From Lachnospiraceae bacterium (GTDB lineage: Bacteria > Bacillota_A > Clostridia > Lachnospirales > Lachnospiraceae), in NCBI GenBank assembly GCA_031262285.1, contig JAISHZ010000019.1, positions 1 through 7,969 on the forward strand: 7,969 nt of DNA, given 5' to 3'. Shown here piece after piece: positions 1 through 5,486 of this stretch. Below the pieces are notes generated by a model. The model made no database searches. It worked only from the letters and a program-made list of their open reading frames with translations, and was not told where the DNA came from. Positions within the stretch are counted from its first letter, which is position 1. Each line of letters opens with the position of its first letter. The translations under genes and the position numbers were made by a program.

Positions 1-132
1 AATATACCCAAGGAAATAGACATCGAATTTTTCAACACCCTATCCATTGGACATTTGAATAGTAACCCGCAAAATGTTGCAAGTGCTCTACAACAGACAT
101 TTTTCATTGCTCGAATGAAACTCCTGTGCTAG
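1..132 (+). CDS. C-terminal fragment of an unidentified protein (5' end outside window)
   Basis: Reading frame +1 is open from the first base to a TAG stop at 130-132, giving 43 residues that begin NIPKEIDIEFFNTL and end QTFFIARMKLLC. The other two plus frames close early (TAG at 16-18 in frame 2 and 58-60 in frame 3), so this is the only plus frame that can be a gene tail. It has the same direction as plsC and ends 64 nt before it. I do not recognise the family, and the fragment is too short for a functional call. It could be a chance open frame, but the composition (mixed hydrophobic and polar, no low-complexity runs) is protein-like. A promoter for plsC overlaps its stop codon. Confidence 0.5.
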   Translation, partial: NIPKEIDIEFFNTLSIGHLNSNPQNVASALQQTFFIARMKLLC

Positions 133-135
133 AAT
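107..135 (+). promoter_or_regulatory. Predicted extended -10 sigma-A promoter for plsC
   Basis: TTGCTC (107-112) is followed by a 17-nt spacer and TAGAAT (130-135), which matches the TATAAT consensus at 5 of 6 positions. The TG at 127-128 lies one base before the -10 box and makes an extended -10 element, which can compensate for the weak -35 (only TTG matches). The expected transcription start is near 142, giving a leader of about 55 nt. The -10 box overlaps the TAG stop of the upstream partial gene, so plsC probably has its own promoter even if it is also read through. Confidence 0.5.
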
Positions 136-186
136 GAATCGAAGATGGCGCGAAGCAAGCGATACTGCGATAAGCGACACTTGTTT

Positions 187-192
187 AGGAGG
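187..192 (+). promoter_or_regulatory. Ribosome binding site that fixes the plsC start
   Basis: AGGAGG, a full-length Shine-Dalgarno core, lies four T residues before ATG at 197. The frame is open further upstream to an ATG at 134, but that start has no comparable site and would add 21 polar residues ahead of the hydrophobic N-terminus. The 197 start is therefore strongly preferred. Confidence 0.8.
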
Positions 193-196
193 TTTT

Positions 197-934
197 ATGA
201 TAAGACTTTTTTTGATTTTACTATTTATCGCGGTTTTTCTAATAGGGACGATACCGGTACTACTTATCGAATGGCTGATCGGAAAGGTACGCCCCGAGTG
301 GAAATCAAAAAGTTCCTTGGCGATCGTTTCATGGGTATTTCGTGGCATCACATTCTTGTGTGGGACGAAGGTAATCGTATTGGGAGAAGAACGAATTCCC
401 AAAGACACACCGGTCTTATATGTAGGCAACCACAGAAGTTATTTTGATATTGTATTAACATATCCCAGAGTGCCAAGAGCAACAGGGTATGTCGCCAAGA
501 AGGAGATGAACAAAATTCCTCTTTTGCGCGTGTGGATGCGTTATTTACACTGCATTTTCTTAGATCGATCGAATATTCGAAAAGGACTGAAATCTATCCT
601 AAAGGCAGTGGAGTACGTAAAATCCGGTATTTCAATCTGCATTTTTCCGGAAGGAACGCGTAATAAAGTCGCGGATACATTCCTTCCATTCCATGAAGGT
701 AGTTTTAAAATTGCCGAAAAAGGCAAAGTTCCGATTATCCCACTCACAATCGTCAACTCTGCCGCTATATTTGAAGATCATTTCCCCAGAGTTCGGAAGG
801 CTACCGTTGTGATCGAGTATGGTGAGCCGATCATTTGGGAGCAATTGTCTGATGCTGATCGTAAAAAACCGGGAGCGTATGTGCAAGGGATTATTGAAGA
901 TACGTATTTTCGGAATCAAAAAGCATATTTTTAG
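197..934 (+). CDS. plsC: 1-acyl-sn-glycerol-3-phosphate acyltransferase (PlsC/LPLAT family)
   Basis: This 245-residue protein is predicted to transfer an acyl chain to lysophosphatidic acid, giving phosphatidic acid for phospholipid synthesis at the inner face of the membrane. Residues 3-27 form a strongly hydrophobic membrane segment. The acyltransferase blocks appear in order: NHRSYFD (HX4D catalytic pair H79/D84), GYVAKKEM (97-104), FPEGTR (150-155, glycerol-phosphate binding), FHEGSFKIA (165-173) and IPLTIVNS (181-188). The length is normal for bacterial PlsC. The start at 197 is set by AGGAGG at 187-192; a longer form from 134 is less likely. It faces murF convergently, and a strong hairpin follows 21 nt after its stop. 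The family is clear; the exact acceptor (LPA or another lysophospholipid) and donor (acyl-ACP or acyl-CoA) cannot be read from the sequence. Confidence 0.93.
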   Translation: MIRLFLILLFIAVFLIGTIPVLLIEWLIGKVRPEWKSKSSLAIVSWVFRGITFLCGTKVIVLGEERIPKDTPVLYVGNHRSYFDIVLTYPRVPRATGYVAKKEMNKIPLLRVWMRYLHCIFLDRSNIRKGLKSILKAVEYVKSGISICIFPEGTRNKVADTFLPFHEGSFKIAEKGKVPIIPLTIVNSAAIFEDHFPRVRKATVVIEYGEPIIWEQLSDADRKKPGAYVQGIIEDTYFRNQKAYF

Positions 935-955
935 ATTCATGCATTCTTTTATGAA

Positions 956-1002
956 GTCAACCGAATATGAGAAACAAAGAATGGTTCTCATATTCGGTTG
1001 AC
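956..1002. terminator. Perfect 18-bp inverted repeat between convergent plsC and murF (probable bidirectional terminator)
   Basis: GTCAACCGAATATGAGAA (956-973) is the exact reverse complement of 985-1002, with an 11-nt loop (974-984). The plsC stop ends 21 nt before one arm and the murF stop lies 19 nt beyond the other, so the hairpin sits almost symmetrically between the two 3' ends. This is the expected place for a shared terminator. Neither side carries a good U-tract: the plus strand continues AGCACTTTCTATAG and the minus strand TTCATAAAAG. It is therefore not a textbook intrinsic terminator. It could instead block read-through structurally or protect the mRNA 3' ends. Confidence 0.6.
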
Positions 1003-1021
1003 AGCACTTTCTATAGAGAAG

Positions 1022-2569
1022 CTACTCTAAAACCTTGTTTGCGGTTTCTAATAGCTTATCTGTGATTCTATAAAATTCCATGCCGTGAGAGGCTTTTACC
1101 AGTATGGCAAATGTATCCCATTCTTTCTGAATCCCAGCTTCCCAATCCTCCAAAAAAGCAGACACAGTCTCATAATAAGAGATCCTTGCGTTCGGAAATG
1201 TAGAGATGGAACAAGCTTCAATTTCTGATTGGGAAGGTAAATCGTATATTTTGTTTTCCTGCGCTGTCGCTAGATAGCGTTCTTGGGCGGCTTCATACGA
1301 ATAAGCGGACTCCTTTCCGATGAAAACCAGCTGACGGATCCCCTTTTGGATGGCATATTCACCGATCTCTTTGTGTAGACGTGCCGAATCCTCACCCAGA
1401 TTGAGCATATCGCCTAAGATCGCAGCTTTGGGCGTATCCGACTCGCACAATAGATCAATAGCGGCTTTCACCGATACGGGATTGGCATTATAACAATCAT
1501 CAATTAACACATAATTTTGCGTTTCTATTACACGGCTTCGACCCGCTACCGGCTTCGTTTTTGCCAAACCGTCGGCGATTTGTGCAGTTGACAAGCCAAG
1601 GATCGTCGCCACGCAGGCCGCTGCCAAGGCGTTTTCTACCATATGTCTACCGGGCAGGGGGATTCGCACAGGGAATACCTCATCATTGTGCGAATCTTGC
1701 ATACAACAGATTCGTTCATTCAGATGAAAAACAGCATCGCTGCCCAATAACCCTTTACCGTTCACTTGTGTAGCATAGACATCACTTTTCTCCAGTCCTT
1801 GTGCGTATCCATAAAAAAAGGGCGGTTGGCGATAAATTGCATCAATTTTGCGAAGCATATCGTCGTCTGCGTTTAAGCAAACAAGCGCGTCAGGACTCAT
1901 ATATTCAAATATTTCTGATTTTGCGCGTAGGATTCCCTCTCTTGATTTTAATTCCAACAAATGACTTTGACCAATGTTTGTAATCACGCAGATCGTGGGG
2001 CGTGCCATTTTGCTGAGTCTACGCATTTCGCCGAAGTCACTGATGCCCATTTCCAAGACAGCCACTTCGTGCTCCGGAGCAATACCAAGAATGGTTAATG
2101 GCAGACCGATTTCGTTGTTGTAATTACCCTGTGTCTTCCACACACGCATTTTTTCTGACAAAACCGCAGCGATACATTCCTTTGTGCTCGTCTTGCCGAC
2201 ACTACCCGTGATCCCCACCACAGGGATCGTCAAGCTTCGTCTGTACGCTTCGGCAATCTGTTTTAACGCGAGGAAGGAATCCGTAACCAATAAATAGGCT
2301 CCCCAAGCAGTCTGCGGTACGCCGTACTCCCTTTCTACTTGCGCGGGAGTCTTGGTCGTTACTACACAAACGGCTCCTTTTTCAAACACAGAACCGATAA
2401 ATTGATGCCCATCAGCGCGTGCGCCCGGTGTCGCAAAAAAGAGCATTCCGGGCTCTATCCGTCTGGAATCCACTTGCGCTCCTTGAAATACAGTTTCTGA
2501 TAAGTTTTTTTGATCCGGCGGCAATACGAGCGTTGCGCCGCAGGCTAAGGCGGCTGATTGTAATGTCAT
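1022..2569 (-). CDS. murF: UDP-N-acetylmuramoyl-tripeptide--D-alanyl-D-alanine ligase (MurF)
   Basis: MurF is the cytoplasmic ATP-dependent ligase that adds D-Ala-D-Ala to UDP-MurNAc-tripeptide, completing the pentapeptide. The 515 residues show the three Mur-ligase domains. The N-terminal UDP-binding part has VDSRR at 33-37 and ADGHQF at 52-57. The central ATPase has the P-loop GITGSVGKTS at 119-128, GNYNNEIGLP at 148-157, LEMG at 172-175, NIGQSH at 198-203, and AKSEI at 216-220 with a Lys in the usual metal/carbamate position. The C-terminal part has DDCYNANP at 357-364 and LGDMLNLGEDS at 385-395. It is about 60 residues longer than a typical MurF of roughly 450, with extra sequence near 285-303 and 425-460. 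The ATG at 2569 is preceded by GGGGG (2578-2574). It lies 21 nt after ddl on the same strand and is almost certainly co-transcribed with it. Confidence 0.95.
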   Translation of the reverse strand: MTLQSAALACGATLVLPPDQKNLSETVFQGAQVDSRRIEPGMLFFATPGARADGHQFIGSVFEKGAVCVVTTKTPAQVEREYGVPQTAWGAYLLVTDSFLALKQIAEAYRRSLTIPVVGITGSVGKTSTKECIAAVLSEKMRVWKTQGNYNNEIGLPLTILGIAPEHEVAVLEMGISDFGEMRRLSKMARPTICVITNIGQSHLLELKSREGILRAKSEIFEYMSPDALVCLNADDDMLRKIDAIYRQPPFFYGYAQGLEKSDVYATQVNGKGLLGSDAVFHLNERICCMQDSHNDEVFPVRIPLPGRHMVENALAAACVATILGLSTAQIADGLAKTKPVAGRSRVIETQNYVLIDDCYNANPVSVKAAIDLLCESDTPKAAILGDMLNLGEDSARLHKEIGEYAIQKGIRQLVFIGKESAYSYEAAQERYLATAQENKIYDLPSQSEIEACSISTFPNARISYYETVSAFLEDWEAGIQKEWDTFAILVKASHGMEFYRITDKLLETANKVLE

Positions 2570-2573
2570 AGAA

Positions 2574-2578
2574 CCCCC
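2574..2578 (-). promoter_or_regulatory. G-rich ribosome binding site for murF
   Basis: On the minus strand the ddl-murF gap reads ...AAATGGGGGTTCTATG. The GGGGG run lies four bases before the murF ATG. It is the only purine-rich anti-16S-like match in the 21-nt gap, although GGGGG is an unusual variant of GGAGG. Confidence 0.45.
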
Positions 2579-2590
2579 ATTTCCCGCTTT

Positions 2591-3634
2591 TTATAAAGCT
2601 TCGTTTTCTTGATAGGATAACCGAATAATTTCTTCACATAATTCACCAAATCCGATTCCCATGGCAGCAGCTTCTTGCGGAAATAAGGATGTCGGTGTCA
2701 TTCCGGGCAAAGAATTTGCTTCCAGGCAATAGATCGTTTCATTTTCATCCATCCGAAAATCGATTCGTGCGTAACCGCGCATCCGCAGTGCGGCAAAAAC
2801 TTTTTCCGCCAGTAGCTGCAATTCCTGTGTTTTGGCAGGTGAAATCTGTGCGGGGCAAGTCTCGACGGCGCCACCGGGTTGATATTTGCCTTGGTAATCA
2901 TATAGACCGGTATCCGTCGCGATTTCTATCACGGGCATAGCCTTTTGGTTTAAGACTCCTACATCAAATTCTCTGCCCGCTATGTACTCCTCGATGACTA
3001 CTTGCGTATCATAGGTAAATGCCTGTTGTTTCGCTTGCTCATATTCTTCCATGGTATGCGCGAGATATACGCCCACACTAGAACCACCGGTATTGATTTT
3101 AACTATTTTCGGAAAGGGTATTTCTGATTGTCGAATATCCGGTTCGTTTTTCTTGAGTAAATATCCCGTGGGAGTAGGGATACCATGCAAAGTGAAAATT
3201 TGTTTCGTCAGTCCTTTATCCAATCCAATCGCTGAACTGAAATAATCCGTACCGGTGTAGCGAATCCCCATCAATTCAAAACATGCTTGTATCTTACCAT
3301 CTTCTCCGTTTTGTCCGTGAAGCGCCAAAAAGACGACATCTGCCATCAAAGCGATTGGTAAAACATTTGGTCCGAAAAAGGAACGTTTGTCACCTTTTCT
3401 CCGGTTTCGCACTTCGTCCAAATTCGGCTCTGCAATACCGACTTTCGCCTCTGCTTCCGTCAGTTCCCAATCCCTTTCAAAAGAAAGAGTGGGATCTCCT
3501 TCCCATCCAAGGTATACATCTAACAAGACGCAAGAATGTCCTCTGTCGCGCAATGCCCGATAAATCATGTTCCCTGTGCTAAGAGAAACATCACGCTCCA
3601 TATTCACTCCGCCTGCCAAGACTAGAATCTTCAT
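2591..3634 (-). CDS. ddl: D-alanine--D-alanine ligase (Ddl)
   Basis: Ddl is the cytoplasmic ATP-grasp enzyme that joins two D-alanines to make the dipeptide used by MurF, encoded next door. From ATG 3634 it has 347 residues, a normal length. Motifs: GGVNMERDVS at 8-17 (E13 at the usual first-substrate Glu position), LHGQNGEDG at 105-113, GLDKGLTK at 137-144, VKINTGGSSVG at 178-188, YDYQGKY at 245-251, RIDF at 290-293 and CLEANSLPGMT at 303-313 (D292, E305 and N307 as likely Mg ligands). YDYQGKY matches the omega-loop pattern of D-Ala-D-Ala enzymes rather than VanA-type D-Ala-D-Lac ligases. The frame extends to ATG codons at 3640 and 3646, but GGAG at 3644-3641 sits six bases before 3634. One oddity is Ile after the ATP-site Lys, where the family usually has Pro. 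Confidence 0.95.
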   Translation of the reverse strand: MKILVLAGGVNMERDVSLSTGNMIYRALRDRGHSCVLLDVYLGWEGDPTLSFERDWELTEAEAKVGIAEPNLDEVRNRRKGDKRSFFGPNVLPIALMADVVFLALHGQNGEDGKIQACFELMGIRYTGTDYFSSAIGLDKGLTKQIFTLHGIPTPTGYLLKKNEPDIRQSEIPFPKIVKINTGGSSVGVYLAHTMEEYEQAKQQAFTYDTQVVIEEYIAGREFDVGVLNQKAMPVIEIATDTGLYDYQGKYQPGGAVETCPAQISPAKTQELQLLAEKVFAALRMRGYARIDFRMDENETIYCLEANSLPGMTPTSLFPQEAAAMGIGFGELCEEIIRLSYQENEAL

Positions 3635-3640
3635 GTTCAT

Positions 3641-3644
3641 CTCC
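3641..3644 (-). promoter_or_regulatory. Ribosome binding site supporting the 3634 start of ddl
   Basis: The minus strand reads GGCGGAATGGAGATGAACATGAAG. GGAG followed by six bases and ATG (3634) is an ideal arrangement and gives the usual Ddl N-terminus MKILVLAGG. Starting two or four codons earlier is possible, because GGCGGA lies further upstream, but it adds only MEMN. Confidence 0.6.
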
Positions 3645-3678
3645 ATTCCGCCGCTTTACAGCTGTACAAATAGGTTAC

Positions 3679-3735
3679 GAATCACGCGTCCGGGATACTT
3701 TGCCTTTGAAATGTCCATCGGCGAACGCGTGAATC
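3679..3735 (-). promoter_or_regulatory. Imperfect hairpin in the predicted ddl mRNA leader
   Basis: GAATCACGCGTCCGGGAT (3679-3696) pairs with ATCGGCGAACGCGTGAATC (3717-3735). The core TCACGCGT/ACGCGTGA (3682-3689 with 3725-3732) is eight perfect pairs; three mismatches occur within the 18-bp stem, with a loop of about 20 nt. If ddl starts at the promoter proposed here, this hairpin would lie within its roughly 100-nt leader. There is no T-run after it, so it is not an obvious terminator. It could be an mRNA-stability or regulatory structure, or a DNA dyad for a protein. Confidence 0.45.
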
Positions 3736-3744
3736 AATGTCATT

Positions 3745-3772
3745 AACTTAAGACTTCTGATACAAATGTCAA
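3745..3772 (-). promoter_or_regulatory. Candidate sigma-A promoter for ddl-murF
   Basis: On the minus strand a perfect -35 box, TTGACA (3772-3767), is followed by 16 nt and TAAGTT (3750-3745), a weak -10 with 3 of 6 matches. The expected start would be near 3738, giving a leader of about 100 nt before ddl. The -10 lies inside one arm of the 18-bp inverted repeat, so a protein bound to that repeat could compete with polymerase. The weak -10 keeps this tentative. Confidence 0.35.
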
Positions 3773-3779
3773 CTACGGG

Positions 3780-3802
3780 AAGCGGCATAGAATCCGCTTT
3801 TT
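3780..3802 (+). terminator. Small terminator-like hairpin with plus-strand T-run
   Basis: AAGCGG (3780-3785), an 8-nt loop and CCGCTT (3794-3799) are followed directly by T residues to 3802 (five consecutive T from 3798). On the plus strand this has the shape of a short intrinsic terminator. On the minus strand, where the flanking genes lie, the hairpin is followed by CCCG and would not terminate. No plus-strand gene precedes it, so its role is unclear. Confidence 0.35.
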
Positions 3803-3887
3803 ATCGGTTTGTCGATGCCTAAAAACCTTAAGTAAATGACATTGCACGTGAATTGTTACAAAATAGTAAAGAAAGATAAGTCATTCA

Positions 3888-5486
3888 TCAAATTGCTTGC
3901 GTTCCGATGATTTGGCTCATCATTAGTGTAAAATACGCCAGATATGTTTCGTTATTTCCTATTTGAAGTGCTTCCTGCATAGAAGTCGGCTGTGGAGTAT
4001 CGCTGAGCGTATCAGAAGGCGGCTCGTTCTCGACATCTCCATCAGCAGTAAAGTAGCGGGTTGCGCTTGGATTTCTGCCACAAAGGTAATGATATAGTTC
4101 TTGAGCCACCTTTTCATAACCTTGTGTCCGAACGGCGTACCCGACGACTGTGAGTAACGTCATATCCCAAAAAGTAGCGTCTGCTTGTGTGAAGGTGGAA
4201 AATCCTCTTGTCGGATGGGTAAGATCCGCTTCGGAAACAATTCGCTCGGCATTTTCCATCAGTTGACTCATAAACAAATCACAAAGTTGTGCGTTGACAC
4301 GTTGTTTTGTCAATAAGTAAGTTACTTTTGCCATCGTAATCGCAAAATTTGAAACATTATAGTCGCCCCTAGCGTCATCTTCGGCTTCGCTGAGTATCTC
4401 CACCGTTGATGGATTCTGAGCCTGTGCTTTTGCTTCCGCTAAGTATTGCTTCCCATATTCCAAAAAGACATTGCGATACGTATACCGTCCGGTAGCTCGA
4501 TACATCTCTGCCGCAGCTAAGATACGAAATTCCTCATCGATTCCTTGCGTAGCATCTTTACTTCGTTGTTTTTGCGCGTATCTCCATGCTTTGTCTGCGT
4601 AATTGAGCACCACAGTAGCGTAATCGTCGTCGTAGCTTTGATACAGATAACTGTATTTGGCTAAGATCGCTGCATAGAAATAGCTTCTAACACCCAATGC
4701 ACCTGTATCCGGATCGGATTGCTCCGTGAGCGTGGTCACGATTCGTGTTGCTGCTTGCAAGATTTTGGGAACTTTGGAGGAAACCTCATCTTGGAAAACA
4801 GTAGGGAATAATTCGTAGGATAATAAATAAAGATACAACGCTCGCAAGGTATCGTCGTTCGAGCTGCCTTGAAGGCGAACTCCGTCTGATTTCATGGCAG
4901 TACTGAAATCCCCGACCATATCAATCACATTATCAAAGACTCTATCTGTTTCCCCTTCAAAGATTCGAAACGGATAGGATCTACCCATATGATCGCACTC
5001 TATATAATAGATTCCTTCCAGAGTAACCGCCGAAAAATCTCCATAACTATTGTATTCATCGTTGTCGATGGGATATGAACCTTCTTGAAGATTTCCTGTG
5101 AAAACAATCTCCCTCGTGACGGCATTCACGACACGGAATGGGGACAGAAAGCTTTCACCATTGACAATGGCGATTTTGTCCCCATATCTGTCATATCCTT
5201 CTCTGTTGACAAAGATGGAAGCTGCCATAGTCGGCACTTCGTATTCTATGATAGGTTCGTCCTCCATGCTCAGACGCTCTTCCGGTATCTCGACCGGTTC
5301 AGGGATCTCAATTGGCTTGGTACAGGCAGTCAAGAAAGACGCACTCACCCATACCCACCAGAAAGCCCAAAAGAATCTGATCAGATGACCTGCATGGTTC
5401 GACATCCCAAAGCGTTTCGAAAAAATGCCAATAGTTTGTATTGTTGTCGTGAATTTTTGCATCACAGGATATTCCTCAATTTTCAT
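3888..5486 (-). CDS. Secreted lipoprotein with GH9-like architecture, probably catalytically degenerate
   Basis: From ATG 5486 the protein has 532 residues. A Trp-rich hydrophobic stretch (about 35-52) ends in the lipobox LTAC, with C55 as lipidation site, followed by an acidic Pro/Glu linker (57-85). Residues 88-177 resemble the Ig-like N-terminal domain of family 9 cellulases (IFVNREGY, YGDFSAV, GIYYIECDHMGRSYPFRIFE). Residues 183-530 fit the helical GH9 barrel: YELFP 224-228, LNYADKAWRYA near 294-304, EEFRILAAAEMYRATG 318-333 and YLCGRNPSATRYF 467-479. The DAGDY catalytic block is replaced by a stretch around 198-213 (SDGVRLQGSSNDD). The PHHR block is replaced by a D/E/P/S/T-rich insert (482-505). 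A terminal NNE (E513) may keep the acid residue. The start overlaps the surface-protein stop (TGATG), implying coupling. GTG 5489 (AAGGA at 5503-5499) and ATG 5462 or GTG 5465 (GAGGA at 5477-5473) are alternative starts. Confidence 0.75.
   Translation of the reverse strand: MKIEEYPVMQKFTTTIQTIGIFSKRFGMSNHAGHLIRFFWAFWWVWVSASFLTACTKPIEIPEPVEIPEERLSMEDEPIIEYEVPTMAASIFVNREGYDRYGDKIAIVNGESFLSPFRVVNAVTREIVFTGNLQEGSYPIDNDEYNSYGDFSAVTLEGIYYIECDHMGRSYPFRIFEGETDRVFDNVIDMVGDFSTAMKSDGVRLQGSSNDDTLRALYLYLLSYELFPTVFQDEVSSKVPKILQAATRIVTTLTEQSDPDTGALGVRSYFYAAILAKYSYLYQSYDDDYATVVLNYADKAWRYAQKQRSKDATQGIDEEFRILAAAEMYRATGRYTYRNVFLEYGKQYLAEAKAQAQNPSTVEILSEAEDDARGDYNVSNFAITMAKVTYLLTKQRVNAQLCDLFMSQLMENAERIVSEADLTHPTRGFSTFTQADATFWDMTLLTVVGYAVRTQGYEKVAQELYHYLCGRNPSATRYFTADGDVENEPPSDTLSDTPQPTSMQEALQIGNNETYLAYFTLMMSQIIGTQAI

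Larger units (their letters stand above)
3735..3844. repeat. 18-bp inverted repeat flanking 74 bp
   Basis: CAATGTCATTAACTTAAG (3735-3752) is the reverse complement of CTTAAGTAAATGACATTG (3827-3844) with a single mismatch. The 74-bp spacer contains a further small hairpin (3780-3799). The left arm ends exactly where the 3679-3735 hairpin begins, so the two structures abut. The layout resembles a short non-autonomous element or a structured RNA region, but no target-site duplication is obvious and no second copy occurs in this window. Confidence 0.55.
3635..3887. other. 253-nt non-coding region upstream of ddl, rich in inverted repeats
   Basis: No credible gene lies here. The region separates the 3' end of the GH9-like lipoprotein gene from ddl, both on the minus strand. 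It holds two adjoining inverted repeats (3679-3735 and 3735-3844), a candidate ddl promoter (3772-3745), and a small hairpin with a plus-strand T-run (3780-3802). The tail 3845-3887 is A/T-rich and shows no classic minus-strand terminator for the lipoprotein gene. The motif ATTCACGYG recurs at 3845-3853 and 3726-3734 on the minus strand, with a variant on the plus strand at 3681-3688. Confidence 0.7.

Noticed and set aside
134..196. Upstream ATG at 134 as the plsC start
   Set aside because: It lacks a good ribosome binding site, lies at the predicted promoter -10 and upstream of the expected transcription start, and adds polar residues before the membrane segment. AGGAGG before 197 decides the start.
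88..429. 113-residue minus-strand frame over the start of plsC
   Set aside because: It is antisense to a clear PlsC and to the promoter and ribosome binding site of plsC, with no recognisable features.
2591..3634. VanA/VanB-type D-Ala-D-Lac ligase
   Set aside because: The omega-loop reads YDYQGKY, as in D-Ala-D-Ala ligases, and the gene sits beside murF with no vanH or vanX-like neighbour in view.
3735..3844. Integron attC site or CRISPR-like unit
   Set aside because: No RYYYAAC/GTTRRRY core pair is present at the ends, there is no array of repeats with unique spacers, and no integrase or cas gene is nearby.
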